A stretch of 64,000 nucleotides of DNA from an uncultured Clostridium sp. (GCA_947384775.1 CANDIF010000003.1:1-64000); one strand, 5' to 3'. Counted from the first letter of the stretch, positions 7,452 to 15,380 are shown. Numbers and translations: made by a program. The notes: a model not told the origin generated them from the letters alone.

Positions 7452-7970
7452 CTATCTATTTTTTATATAATTTAATATTTTAGTTGTAAATGGCTTGAAT
7501 ATTAAATACATTATATATCCAATAATTCCTCCTAATACATTAGTTATTAAATCAGTTATATCTGCTGACCTAACTCCATTTATTAAAGGTTGTAATAATT
7601 CTATACCTAAACTTAATAGAAAAGTATAAAAAACGATTTTTAATAATTTAGTATTTTCTTTTTTTATTAAAGGTAATAAAAATCCAAAAGGAATTGTCAT
7701 TATAATATTTAATCCTACCTGTCTAGCAAAATCTCCTCTGCCGAAAGTAACATCTATAAAAGGTATTAAATTCATTGGAGCATATGGGTGATTAAATATA
7801 AATGGTAAAGATGTTAATATAGGCATTAAAGTAAAATATAATACAAAAGATAAGTATATATACATTGTAGTATTTACAAGCAATACATCTCTATCTTTTT
7901 CTTTCCATTTCTTATAAAATTTACAAAAATATATTATTATTAAAACTACAAAATCAACTAACACTTTCAT
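7452..7970 (-). CDS. VanZ family membrane protein
   Basis: 172 residues with about five hydrophobic segments. The VanZ signature is visible: 'YFTLMPILTSLPF' early, 'MNLIPFIDVTFG' in the middle, then 'LNIIMTIPFGFLLPLI', 'SLGIELLQPLIN-G-RSADITDLITNVLGGIIGYI'. VanZ proteins give low-level teicoplanin resistance or act in envelope homeostasis; the exact role here is unknown. It lies between two unrelated genes, so is probably a single unit. Confidence 0.85.
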   Translation of the reverse strand: MKVLVDFVVLIIIYFCKFYKKWKEKDRDVLLVNTTMYIYLSFVLYFTLMPILTSLPFIFNHPYAPMNLIPFIDVTFGRGDFARQVGLNIIMTIPFGFLLPLIKKENTKLLKIVFYTFLLSLGIELLQPLINGVRSADITDLITNVLGGIIGYIMYLIFKPFTTKILNYIKNR

Positions 7971-8045
7971 ATTATTTTCTCCTCAACAATTACTATTTGT
8001 ATTAGTAAATAATACCACAATATTAACCGATTTTCAAATTCATCT

Positions 8046-8993
8046 CTAGTCATTATTTAAAAAATTCATTACTAAATCTATAATAATTTCTTTTTCCTTT
8101 GGATTTGATTCTGCTATTAGTAATGTTAGTGCTGCCAATGTATTATTATCTATCGTTTGTTTGCCATCTTTGTATAAGATATCATAAAAATTCAAAAAGT
8201 AAATAAATAATGTAGCTGCAATTCGTTTATTTCCATCTACAAATACGTGATTTTTTACAATTAAGTACAAAAAATTTGCTCCTTTTTCTTCTATGCTTTT
8301 GTATATGTCTTGCCCAGCAAAGCTTTGATAGATATTTCCTATTATTGAATCTAGTCCATTATCTCTTTCAATAGCAAATAAATTGCTTTCTTCATTAAAT
8401 CTTAACTTGTTGATTATTTTTATACATTCTTTGTATTCAATTTTTCTTTCGTCTATATTACCTTCAATTTTCTTTATTCTTCTATGGTCGTAGTCATCTA
8501 GTAAGTTTAATGCTTTTGAATATTCTCCAATTACTTTTAAAATTTCTTTTGCATCATTACCTTGTAATCTTTCGTCAATTCTATTTGCTATGTCAATTAG
8601 TTTTATTGTTTTTTCTAAGTATTCTAATCTCTTTTTATTTACTGCATATCCTTTTAACATGTAGTCTTTTAACACATTTGTTGCCCATTTCCTAAACAAA
8701 ATACCATTTTGTGATTTTACACGATATCCAACAGATATAATCATGTCCAAATTATAATAATTCGTTGGTTTATCTGCAAATTCGGAATTTCCGAATTTAG
8801 TCATTGTTTCTTTTTCTAGTAATTCTCCTTCTTTGTATATATTCTTTATGTGCTCATTAATAGTAGATTTAGCTTTTTGAAATAGCTTTGACATTTGTTC
8901 TTGTGTAAGCCATACAGTTTCATCTTTTAAATTCACCTCCAATTTTACCTCTTGATTTTCAAACAAAATAATTTCATTCTTTTTTTCTTCCAT
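8046..8993 (-). CDS. RhuM-Fic fusion protein (virulence RhuM/Fic-DOC type)
   Basis: 315 residues. The N-terminal part (about 10-115) is a RhuM-type domain ('VWLTQEQMSKLFQKAKSTINEHIKNIY...TNYYNLDMIISVGYRVKSQNGILFRKWAT'). The C-terminal part (about 150-315) holds a Fic/Doc fold with the active-site loop HVFVDGNKR (His249 to Arg257), matching HxFxDGNxR. Fic enzymes usually transfer AMP or phosphate to protein hydroxyls. No obvious antitoxin gene lies beside it; an inhibitory helix inside the protein is possible. An AAGGAGCACGAA site lies before the ATG. It is a lone gene, typical of accessory toxin or defence cargo. Confidence 0.85.
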   Translation of the reverse strand: MEEKKNEIILFENQEVKLEVNLKDETVWLTQEQMSKLFQKAKSTINEHIKNIYKEGELLEKETMTKFGNSEFADKPTNYYNLDMIISVGYRVKSQNGILFRKWATNVLKDYMLKGYAVNKKRLEYLEKTIKLIDIANRIDERLQGNDAKEILKVIGEYSKALNLLDDYDHRRIKKIEGNIDERKIEYKECIKIINKLRFNEESNLFAIERDNGLDSIIGNIYQSFAGQDIYKSIEEKGANFLYLIVKNHVFVDGNKRIAATLFIYFLNFYDILYKDGKQTIDNNTLAALTLLIAESNPKEKEIIIDLVMNFLNND

Positions 8994-9085
8994 AATTTCG
9001 TGCTCCTTTCAAACTTTTGTTTGCGTTATATTTTATTATTTACTTTTTGTCAATATGTTTTTGCGAGTTTTTTAACAAAAAAGCA

Positions 9086-9120
9086 AAAAGTAGATGATTA
9101 TTTAATAATCATCTACTTTT
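9086..9120. terminator. Bidirectional intrinsic terminator
   Basis: Perfect inverted repeat AAAAGTAGATGATTATT / AATAATCATCTACTTTT with a short loop, just past the stop at 9135. Confidence 0.8.
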
Positions 9121-9134
9121 CTTTCCTATTTATT

Positions 9135-10145
9135 TTAAACTACAAATTTCATCCTTTTATCTTCTTTAAATTGCTTTCTACTTGGGTTTCCTTCAACTCT
9201 ATAAATTTTCTTATTTCTAATATCATATATCACAGACCATACTGTATCTGCATTTGTTTTTCTATCATATTGACACATAAATCCATATTTTCCTGATAGA
9301 ATATCTTTTGCTAATTCTATTGAAAGCCCATCTTTATTTTCTTTTAATGATTTATATGCTGTCAAGTATCTTTCTTCTGCTTTCCAATTATCTACACCAT
9401 AATTATTGTATTTTTTCATTTTTGGTGAATTGAATTCATTAGCAATAGCTACAAAATTTCCATCTTTACCTGGTTTTATTACTTCAATATGTTCCGAATT
9501 ACATTCTATAACTACTATATTTCCTCTACTGTCTGCAACAGTTAAGGTTTGCTGAGAAGCTATTGGTATATTCCTTAATTTTTCTATTACTTCATCAGTA
9601 TTCTTACACTTCTCAAGTAAATATCTTACTAACATTCCACTATTTAATCCTGCATTTATTACTTTTGGATATATAAAAGTTAATCCTATTGCTAGTCCAT
9701 ATTCGTTTATTCCATCTTCTATCTCTACAAAAGCTGTAGTATTTCCATTAAAAGCATAACTGTTTTCTAATCTATATAAACAATTCATATATAGCTTTTC
9801 TATCTCTACTAGGAAATCACTATTCCTTCCAAATATTATATTATCATTATCTCTAAATGCCAAACAAGTACAGTGATTACTAAACTCAAAACAATACATA
9901 CTTAATAAAAAAGTATATAAATTTTCATAGGAATCTCTTTGTCCATCTGCAATGCCTTTGATTTCTTCTAAAACTTCTGGATAATATTTTCTATAAATTG
10001 GCAAACATTTATCAGCAAATTCTTTTCTTTCTTCTGTAATAATAAAAGTAGGTTTATTACTTATAATATTATTGTTTTTATACAATAGCTCTCCCCATTT
10101 ATATCCTGCATTATAATGGGTTCCTTTAAATCTTGAATGATACAT
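9135..10145 (-). CDS. C45-type autoproteolytic acyltransferase/hydrolase
   Basis: 336 residues. The N-terminal 'MYHSRFKGTHYNAGYKWGELLY' and central 'FEFSNHCTCLAFRDNDNIIFGRNSDF' match the acyl-CoA:isopenicillin N acyltransferase-like (peptidase C45) family. In that family a precursor is cleaved to expose a nucleophilic Cys, here most likely Cys92 in NHCTC. Later motifs ('ECNSEHIEVI', 'FVAIANEFNSPKM') fit the Ntn-hydrolase fold. The substrate is unknown; relatives cut linear amide C-N bonds or transfer acyl groups. No signal peptide is seen. It is a single gene with its own terminator. Confidence 0.8.
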   Translation of the reverse strand: MYHSRFKGTHYNAGYKWGELLYKNNNIISNKPTFIITEERKEFADKCLPIYRKYYPEVLEEIKGIADGQRDSYENLYTFLLSMYCFEFSNHCTCLAFRDNDNIIFGRNSDFLVEIEKLYMNCLYRLENSYAFNGNTTAFVEIEDGINEYGLAIGLTFIYPKVINAGLNSGMLVRYLLEKCKNTDEVIEKLRNIPIASQQTLTVADSRGNIVVIECNSEHIEVIKPGKDGNFVAIANEFNSPKMKKYNNYGVDNWKAEERYLTAYKSLKENKDGLSIELAKDILSGKYGFMCQYDRKTNADTVWSVIYDIRNKKIYRVEGNPSRKQFKEDKRMKFVV

Positions 10146-10295
10146 TTTTAATTTTCTCTCCTTAAATTTATTTTGTAAGCACTTACTAATCTAAGTTTAG
10201 AAAATTAAAAAATTTTTGTCAATACTTTTGTTTAACATAATAATTTCTTTTTGTAATCAATCTTTACGATTGCTTTGAACAATATACATAAAAAA

Positions 10296-10315
10296 GAAGG
10301 AGTTTAGACTCCTTC
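10296..10315 (-). terminator. Intrinsic terminator
   Basis: GAAGGAGT / ACTCCTTC stem with a four-base loop and a T6 run on the complement, 14 bp after the stop at 10329. Confidence 0.85.
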
Positions 10316-10328
10316 CTAACCTACTATT

Positions 10329-10781
10329 CTAAAATCTTGATTTTTCATAATTGTAAGGAATACTTGTACCTACAACTACATCTTCTATTTTTTCGATAAT
10401 TAACCAATCGTCCATATTTCCTTGATGGTCAAAATCTAAAGCTGTAATTTCCTCTACATTTTTAAATTCAACTAAACACAAGCATTTTTTATGCCATCTT
10501 TCTTTTTGCTTATCAGTTAGCTGTAATTTATTGTTATTATCTTCAATAGTTTTTGTTATTTCTTCATCACTTAATTTTACATAGTTTTGAACATCTGTTA
10601 CAATTGCCTTTGCTGTTATTTTCTTTGTTCCTTTTTCCATAAAATAAAGTATTTCATCTTTAAATACTCTACTATGTGGTATTTTTCTTCCTGCTGCTCC
10701 TCTTATAATCATTGTTTTACTACCATCTAAAATCTTATTTAACTCTTTTGATTTATCATCACAATATACTAAATGTACCAT
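10329..10781 (-). CDS. Putative PUA/ASCH-like domain protein
   Basis: 150 residues, soluble. 'MVHLVYCDDKSKELNKILDGSKTMIIRGAAGRKIPHSRV' is followed by 'DEILYFMEKGTKKITAKAIVTDVQNYVKLSDEEI' and a C-terminal 'KCLCLVEFKNVEEI'. The order of an 'IRG' strand, a 'GDxLYFxxxGxxxIxAKAxV' strand pair and a closing 'LVEF' strand resembles ASCH/PUA-like RNA-binding folds. This is inference from pattern only. Function is unknown, and there is no operon partner. Confidence 0.5.
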   Translation of the reverse strand: MVHLVYCDDKSKELNKILDGSKTMIIRGAAGRKIPHSRVFKDEILYFMEKGTKKITAKAIVTDVQNYVKLSDEEITKTIEDNNNKLQLTDKQKERWHKKCLCLVEFKNVEEITALDFDHQGNMDDWLIIEKIEDVVVGTSIPYNYEKSRF

Positions 10782-10849
10782 AGTTTTACCTCATATTTCT
10801 AATTTTAAAATTACTATCTTGCATTAAAACATTTCACTAACTATCTGTC

Positions 10850-11293
10850 CTAATTATTTTCCTGTTGTGCTTCTTTTTTCTTTGCCTTCGCTTTTGATGT
10901 GTACATAGATGATAAAATTAGCATTCCAAAAGTTCCAAATAAAAATACAAAGTAAACAATAGCTACAGGTGATGTAGATTTTATCCCCTCAACATTCGCA
11001 TATAATTTTTCATTAGATAATAAAGCTTTTACACTTTTACCTTCATAATATCCAGAAAGTCCGTGAACATTTTGTAATTCATATTCTTTTCCTTCATATT
11101 TTACTTTAACTTCATAAAAATTAGTCCTTGATCCTGTTTTTTTATTCACAACTTGTTTTGTAGAAGTGCTTGTAACAACTGCTGTAACTTCTTCATAATT
11201 AACTTCTGCTTTATTCATTAAAAACCAAAATACAACAGTTAATACTAAACAAACTGCTGTAATAATCCACATAATTGCAACTTTATGTTTCAT
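10850..11293 (-). CDS. DUF3592-like membrane protein
   Basis: 147 residues with a membrane helix at each end (about 5-26 and 112-134). Between them lies an extracytoplasmic beta-rich segment of the form 'VTAVVTSTSTKQ...NFYEVKVKYEGKEYELQNVHGL...YYEGKSVKALLSNEKLYAN', the layout of DUF3592 proteins. The role of this family is unknown. GGGGGATGATTAAAT precedes the start. It is a single gene. Confidence 0.65.
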   Translation of the reverse strand: MKHKVAIMWIITAVCLVLTVVFWFLMNKAEVNYEEVTAVVTSTSTKQVVNKKTGSRTNFYEVKVKYEGKEYELQNVHGLSGYYEGKSVKALLSNEKLYANVEGIKSTSPVAIVYFVFLFGTFGMLILSSMYTSKAKAKKKEAQQENN

Positions 11294-11382
11294 ATTTAAT
11301 CATCCCCCTTTTATTGCTAATATTATATTACTCATATATGTTTTTTTCAATATATAAATTAATATTTTTTTCATTGTAAAAA

Positions 11383-11402
11383 AGAGCAGAAAAGTCTGCT
11401 CT
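11383..11402 (-). terminator. Intrinsic terminator of the 11439-12383 gene
   Basis: AGAGCAGA / TCTGCTCT stem followed by a T-run on the complement. Confidence 0.85.
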
Positions 11403-11438
11403 TCAGTTCATTTAACTAATTTATTTATAAAATCACTT

Positions 11439-12383
11439 TTATTCATTATTAGATGTGTCCCCATACATTTTTGCTTTTGTATCTTGTTGTATCTCGTATC
11501 CATATTCAAATATATATGATATTCCAAACAAGAATAATATTTGTATTATATCAAATAACTCAAATCCAACATCTAAATCGGTTGATAGTATTCTTTCAAA
11601 AACTATTCCTCCACAAGTTGGTAGGGCAAGTGCTACAATCATAATTTTAGCCATTTGTTTTATATATCGAACATTTTCTAATGTAAATGGTGTTTCTCCT
11701 TGATGTATATTGATGAATAATTTTTCTAATCTGCTTAATGTCATTCTATACAATACTACACAAAGTAATACACATCCAAATCCTAATTCTAGGAATGCTA
11801 TTATCTCTACTTTTGAATTGTTTTCTAATACATTCTTCATTTTCAAAATTGTATCTTGATTTTTTTCATTAGCAATTAAAATGTCATTTGCTCTCAATTC
11901 TAAACTTATTCCATCATTTGTCTTTGCTTCTGTTATAGTTAACCTATCATTAATTCTTACACCTTTAAATACTATAGTATTATTTTTTAGTTCTATATTA
12001 CTTATAAATATAGGGGTAACAATTAACAATAAAGCAATTATTGGAATTGCTATTGTTGTAACGATTTTTCCAATTCTTGCAATTACATAAATTGCCTTGC
12101 TTATTCCTTTAACCTTTCTTTGTTTCTCTTCCTTAAATTTAACTACACTCATTTTTATATCTTCATCTAATGAATCTATGTCTGTCATGTCCTCGTGTAC
12201 CAAGTCATTTATTTTGCAATGAAAAATATTACATAATTTCATTATGTTTTCCATCTCTGGATAACTTTCTGAATTCTCCCACTTTGATACACTCTGTCTT
12301 GATACATCAATTTTTTCTGCTAATTTTTCTTGGCTCATTTTTGCTGCCTTTCTTAAATTATATAAATTCTCCCCAAATTTCAT
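11439..12383 (-). CDS. XRE-family regulator fused to DUF2975-like membrane domain
   Basis: 314 residues. A helix-turn-helix (about 6-58; 'MSQEKLAEKIDVSRQSVSKWENSESYPEMENI') precedes four hydrophobic segments (about 100-125, 190-215, 245-265, 280-300). The C-terminal part ('GETPFTLENVRYIKQMAKIMI...FGISYIFEYGYEIQQDTKAKMYGD') is characteristic of DUF2975. It is a membrane-tethered transcription regulator whose ligand is unknown. Its start is backed by AGGAGGAGTAATCT. The operator-like repeat at 12446-12479 shares its core with the other XRE gene in this window. Confidence 0.85.
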   Translation of the reverse strand: MKFGENLYNLRKAAKMSQEKLAEKIDVSRQSVSKWENSESYPEMENIMKLCNIFHCKINDLVHEDMTDIDSLDEDIKMSVVKFKEEKQRKVKGISKAIYVIARIGKIVTTIAIPIIALLLIVTPIFISNIELKNNTIVFKGVRINDRLTITEAKTNDGISLELRANDILIANEKNQDTILKMKNVLENNSKVEIIAFLELGFGCVLLCVVLYRMTLSRLEKLFINIHQGETPFTLENVRYIKQMAKIMIVALALPTCGGIVFERILSTDLDVGFELFDIIQILFLFGISYIFEYGYEIQQDTKAKMYGDTSNNE

Positions 12384-12445
12384 TAGATTACTCCTCCTTC
12401 ATTTTCCATTTTAGTGTAGTTTCTTTTTAAAAGCTATCAACTTTC

Positions 12446-12479
12446 AGTTGCACTTTATGAAAATATACAAAATGCAACT
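12446..12479. promoter_or_regulatory. Inverted repeat operator of the 11439-12383 XRE gene
   Basis: AGTTGCA (12446-12452) and TGCAACT (12473-12479) face each other 20 bp apart, about 65-95 bp upstream of the start codon. The same AGTTGC core occurs upstream of the XRE gene at 5439-6149. Confidence 0.5.
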
Positions 12480-12692
12480 CAAATTTTACATTTTGCATAT
12501 CATATTTTACTTTTATAACTTACAAATGATTATAGCATAAGAATGGCATTTCGCCAAGCAATCCTTCGAAGAAAGAGCGAAATACATGCCACGAGCTAAA
12601 GCTCGGGCAGACTAAGATAGTCTAACCTTGTTGTATACGGAAAAATCATATATACTGACAAGATAAAAGTCGATTTTTCCTATACAAAAAAA
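12480..12692. other. Non-coding stretch with a four-hairpin array
   Basis: No open frame is convincing here. Four inverted repeats follow one another: GGCATTTCGC / GCGAAATACATGCC (12545-12590, TTTCGC pairing with GCGAAA and GGCA with TGCC); CGAGC / GCTCG (12592-12605); AGACTA / TAGTCT (12609-12623); GGAAAAATC / GATTTTTCC (12639-12680). Local G+C is higher than in the neighbouring spacers. This could be a structured RNA or a small palindromic mobile repeat. Confidence 0.5.
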
Positions 12693-12718
12693 GAGATAAT
12701 TTTCAATCAAATTATCTC
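12693..12718 (-). terminator. Intrinsic terminator of the repeat-protein gene
   Basis: GAGATAATTT / AAAATTATCTC stem followed by a T7 run on the complement, 15 bp past the stop at 12733. Confidence 0.85.
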
Positions 12719-12732
12719 CTTTTTTCATAACT

Positions 12733-13026
12733 CTATTTGCCTCCATTGGCTAACTTTTCTTGTTTTTCTTTTAATTCTTTCATTTGCTTTTTGTGTTCTT
12801 CTTTTCTTTCTTGTTCTTCTTCCTTTAGTCTAGATTTAGTCTCTTCAATAGTTTCTCCCTCTTTTTTTAGGTACTTATCAACAAATTTATCTTCGATTTT
12901 CTTATACCCATTTACTGCACCATTTTCAATTTTTTTGTATGTACCTACAACTCCTTCCTCAATCTTTTTGTATGCTCCTACTACTCCTTTTTCTACTTTC
13001 TTATTTGCATCTTTTAATTTTGACAT
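12733..13026 (-). CDS. Repeat protein with YKKIE units, TetR-controlled
   Basis: 97 residues from the ATG at 13024-13026. An in-frame ATG 18 bp upstream was rejected because the AAAGGAGAG site lies between the two. The N-terminal half holds about four 11-residue repeats (EKGVVGAYKKI, EEGVVGTYKKI, ENGAVNGYKKI, EDKFVDKYLKK), probably one long amphipathic helix. The C-terminal half ('EETKSRLKEEEQERKEEHKKQMKEL') is a highly charged coiled coil. Similar small proteins occur widely in gut Firmicutes with no known role. It is divergent from the TetR gene and shares its operator-containing promoter region, so is probably its target. Confidence 0.7.
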   Translation of the reverse strand: MSKLKDANKKVEKGVVGAYKKIEEGVVGTYKKIENGAVNGYKKIEDKFVDKYLKKEGETIEETKSRLKEEEQERKEEHKKQMKELKEKQEKLANGGK

Positions 13027-13041
13027 TTTTATCTCTCCTTT

Positions 13042-13137
13042 CATTATTCCAACACTTGTATTTTGTTGTTGTCTATATTATAATTGCTTTAGATTTAATA
13101 AACAATCATCAATTTTTCTATAAGTGTTGGAATAATG
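13042..13137. promoter_or_regulatory. Divergent promoter region with two matching operator arms
   Basis: Positions 13042-13060 and 13119-13137 are reverse complements of each other at 18 of 19 bases (core TTCCAACACTT / AAGTGTTGGAA). Each arm lies just upstream of one divergent gene. Between them a leftward promoter is clear on the complement: -35 TTGTTT (13100-13105), 17 bp, -10 TATAAT (13077-13082). The arms are probably TetR binding sites. Confidence 0.65.
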
Positions 13138-13150
13138 GAGGTTATAGTCA

Positions 13151-13690
13151 ATGAATACACCTAATAATCAAAGAAAAAAGCTGTCTAAGGAAAAAATTAA
13201 GAAAGCATTTATTGAGCAAATACAACAAAAGAAATTACATCAAATTTCTGTTTCAGATATAGTTAAAATTGCTCACATTAATCGTTCTACCTTTTATGCT
13301 AATTATATTGATATATATGACTTAACGGATAAAATTAAAGAAGAAATGTTTAATAATATTCTTGAACTATATAAAGAAGAAGCAATATCTCGTAAACATT
13401 CTTATAACTACTTGAAATTATTTAGACATATTAAAGATAATCAGATTTACTATAAAACTTTATTTAAACTTAATTTTGATTTTTGTGAATATTTTAATAC
13501 TGAGTTAGAAAATGATGAAGCTATAAAGTATTATGGAACTACTAAAAATGTTGATTATCATATAACATTTTTTCAAGCTGGATTAAATGCTATACTGAAG
13601 AAGTGGTTATTTAATGGGTGTATTGAATCTCCCGAAGAAATTAATGAAATATTAAATAGTGAATATAAAGGAAAAAGTCTTGAAACTTAA
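13151..13690 (+). CDS. TetR/AcrR family transcriptional regulator
   Basis: 179 residues. The N-terminal DNA-binding domain (about 8-60) reads 'KEKIKKAFIEQIQQKKLHQISVSDIVKIAHINRSTFYANYIDIYDL', a textbook TetR helix-turn-helix. The C-terminal part has the 'FFQAGLNAILKKWLFNGC...ESPEEINEIL' ending of the TetR_C_33-like group that often controls efflux or phage-infection-like proteins. GGAGGTTATAGTCA lies before the ATG. It is divergent from the YKKIE-repeat gene and probably represses that gene and itself through the paired arms at 13042-13137. Confidence 0.88.
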   Translation: MNTPNNQRKKLSKEKIKKAFIEQIQQKKLHQISVSDIVKIAHINRSTFYANYIDIYDLTDKIKEEMFNNILELYKEEAISRKHSYNYLKLFRHIKDNQIYYKTLFKLNFDFCEYFNTELENDEAIKYYGTTKNVDYHITFFQAGLNAILKKWLFNGCIESPEEINEILNSEYKGKSLET

Positions 13691-13703
13691 TTCAAGGCTT
13701 TTT
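13672..13703. terminator. Bidirectional terminator overlapping two convergent gene ends
   Basis: AAAAAG-CTTGAA / TTCAAG-CTTTTT inverted repeat. It contains the stop codon of the TetR gene and the stop of the gene on the opposite strand, which are 1 bp apart. Confidence 0.8.
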
Positions 13704-14408
13704 ATCTATATCAATATTAGCTAGTTTTGCTTGTTTACACAAATCTTTTGTCTGTATTTTGTATTGTTTTCCATCTTTTATTGTATAAGTTCCACATTGT
13801 CTAAACTCAAATTTAACATTTTTTCTTATACACTGTTCTCTAATATCTAATGCCCAATCATAATTAAATACTCTAGCATTTATATCAGATTCTCCACCAA
13901 CTACCACAAGTTCTATATCGTCAAGATATTTTTCTATATCTATTTTTTCTAATAATGGTTGTGCTGTAATACATTTATGTTTTATCGGCAAATTTTTAAA
14001 TATTGATAATTTATAGTCAACATTTTTTTGATTTTCAACCGTAGCACATACAACTACGTTATCATAGCCATCATTCCAATCATCTGGAATGCATTTCATA
14101 AATCTATCTATTCTTTTCGTTAGAAACAAGAAAGTGCAGTCTTGCCTTTCTTTCATCATTCTCCAACAGTCTCCTCTCCATTCATCCGCTTCTTCTATAA
14201 GAAAATCTGTTGAAAAACATAAATATACAATTCCAGGTTTCATTTTATAATTACCATTTTTTAATTTTTCTATTGGTTTTTCAAAATCTTTTGTCTTTAC
14301 AATTTCATTAGTATCAACATTTCTTTTTAAATCGCCTTTATGAATATAGCAATGTAAACATCCATCACTACACTTTTTACATCCTCTCCAAGGATTCCAC
14401 ATTGACAT
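13692..14408 (-). CDS. DUF5131 (phage Gp37/Gp68-like) protein
   Basis: 238 residues. It starts 'MSMWNPWRGCKKCSDGCLHCYIHKGD', a Cys-rich N-terminus (CKKCxxxCxxCY) characteristic of the DUF5131/gp37-gp68 family, a radical-SAM-related group found in phages and bacteria. Later motifs 'VYLCFSTDFLIEEADEWRGDCWRMM', 'FLFLTKRIDRF', 'VVVGGESDINARVF' and 'KFEFRQCGTY' agree with that family. Its reaction is unknown; related proteins are often found beside DNA-modification or phage genes. An AAGGAGAATGG site supports the start. The 3' end converges on the TetR gene. Confidence 0.8.
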   Translation of the reverse strand: MSMWNPWRGCKKCSDGCLHCYIHKGDLKRNVDTNEIVKTKDFEKPIEKLKNGNYKMKPGIVYLCFSTDFLIEEADEWRGDCWRMMKERQDCTFLFLTKRIDRFMKCIPDDWNDGYDNVVVCATVENQKNVDYKLSIFKNLPIKHKCITAQPLLEKIDIEKYLDDIELVVVGGESDINARVFNYDWALDIREQCIRKNVKFEFRQCGTYTIKDGKQYKIQTKDLCKQAKLANIDIDKKP

Positions 14409-14427
14409 ACAACCATTCTCCTTAATT

Positions 14428-14668
14428 TTAATTACTACTTTGTATTTCCTTTATCACTTTTTTACTTTTTCTATACAAAACAAAACTAAACACAAATACT
14501 AATGCAGGTGGTACTATTAATTTAACTGGACTTTCATTTACTATAAATTCAACTGGACTTTTATCTCCTAAAACAGTGCACATTAAACCTGCTATAAATA
14601 TGAATGCAGATATACTTGAAAGTATTAAAAATATATTCTTTTTTATATTTTTTTCTTAGATTAAACAT
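14428..14668 (-). pseudogene. Two-TM small membrane protein broken by a frameshift
   Basis: An ATG at 14666-14668 with a GGAGTG site opens a frame (MFNLRKK) that shifts out of phase after an A7 run. Taking out one base restores an uninterrupted reading of about 79 residues to the TAA at 14428-14430. The rest has two membrane segments ('IFLILSSISAFIFIAGL' and 'LIVPPALVFVFSFVLY') around a short loop 'GDKSPVEFIVNESPVK', then a Lys-rich tail. The total length is a multiple of three plus one, consistent with a single inserted base. The family is not recognised. Confidence 0.6.
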
Positions 14669-14691
14669 TTTTATCACTCCTAAATTTCGAT

Positions 14692-15273
14692 TTATCTTTC
14701 ATCATCTATCTCATGGATTGGTACCGAAAGTTGGTTACCATTTATGTCTGTAATAGGTAATTTGTTAAGGTTATGCCTTCTTAATAATTCAGTTACTTTT
14801 TCTATTGCTAAGGTTCTATATCTTTCACTTTTTATATCAATTACAATAGCAATAAATTCATCTATTCCTATACCATCTAGTACTTGTTCTTCACCTGGAT
14901 CTGGAGAATAATTAATCTTATTTCTAAAATTTAATCTTTCTGCAATGTCTGGTCTTAATGCAATAGAAATTTTTCCTTCTATAAATTCCTCAAAAGCTGT
15001 ATCTTCTACTTGTCCAATTCTTTTGCAGATAGACACATAATTATTTATCATATTAACATCGGCAGAATTTATATGATATCCAAATTCTGGAGGATAATAT
15101 ATATTAAGCCCTTTCATTTTTTCTCTCGAATATATTCCTTTATGCTGTAATATACTATTTAATTTTACCATACTAAGATATAATCCATCTTCCGGATACA
15201 TAACAAAATTAACTTCTAATCCAGCCACTCCATGAAAAAAAGCTTTACTTAAATCTGTTATATTTTCATTCAC
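14692..15273 (-). CDS. Hypothetical soluble protein
   Basis: 193 residues from a GTG at 15271-15273 preceded by AAAGGAGATTATAAAATA. The ATG at 15315 was rejected because it lies inside the tail of the repeated terminator hairpin (15309-15350) and has no ribosome-binding site. The protein reads as mixed alpha/beta with an Asp/Glu-rich C-terminus ('GIDEFIAIVIDIKSERYRTLAIEKVTELLRRH...IHEIDDER'). There are no membrane segments or catalytic signature, and no family was recognised. It is a single gene. Confidence 0.55.
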   Translation of the reverse strand: MNENITDLSKAFFHGVAGLEVNFVMYPEDGLYLSMVKLNSILQHKGIYSREKMKGLNIYYPPEFGYHINSADVNMINNYVSICKRIGQVEDTAFEEFIEGKISIALRPDIAERLNFRNKINYSPDPGEEQVLDGIGIDEFIAIVIDIKSERYRTLAIEKVTELLRRHNLNKLPITDINGNQLSVPIHEIDDER

Positions 15274-15308
15274 TATTTTATAATCTCCTTTATAAACTTT
15301 ATTAAATG

Positions 15309-15350
15309 ATAGCATAAAAGGAAGAATTTATCAAATGATAAATTCTTCCT
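15309..15350 (-). terminator. Repeated intrinsic terminator, copy 1
   Basis: Perfect stem GGAAGAATTTATCA / TGATAAATTCTTCC, followed by TTTTATG on the complement, after the anti-sigma gene. The whole 42-bp stretch is identical to 17827-17868. Confidence 0.85.
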
Positions 15351-15380
15351 ACTAATCGTTTAAAATTCCTTGTTGATACT

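Noticed and set aside
12737..13123. Rightward 128-codon frame opposite the YKKIE-repeat gene
   Set aside because: It is the Ser/Phe/Leu-rich antisense of a repetitive Lys/Glu-rich gene, with no start signal, and it runs through the promoter region.
13692..14408. The phage Gp37/Gp68-like gene as evidence of a prophage
   Set aside because: No integrase, capsid, terminase or lysis gene lies nearby; the family is also found on chromosomes outside phages.
15274..15315. ATG at 15313-15315 as start of the 14692 gene
   Set aside because: It lies in the tail of a terminator hairpin that is identical at another locus without a gene start there, and it has no Shine-Dalgarno; the GTG at 15273 has one.
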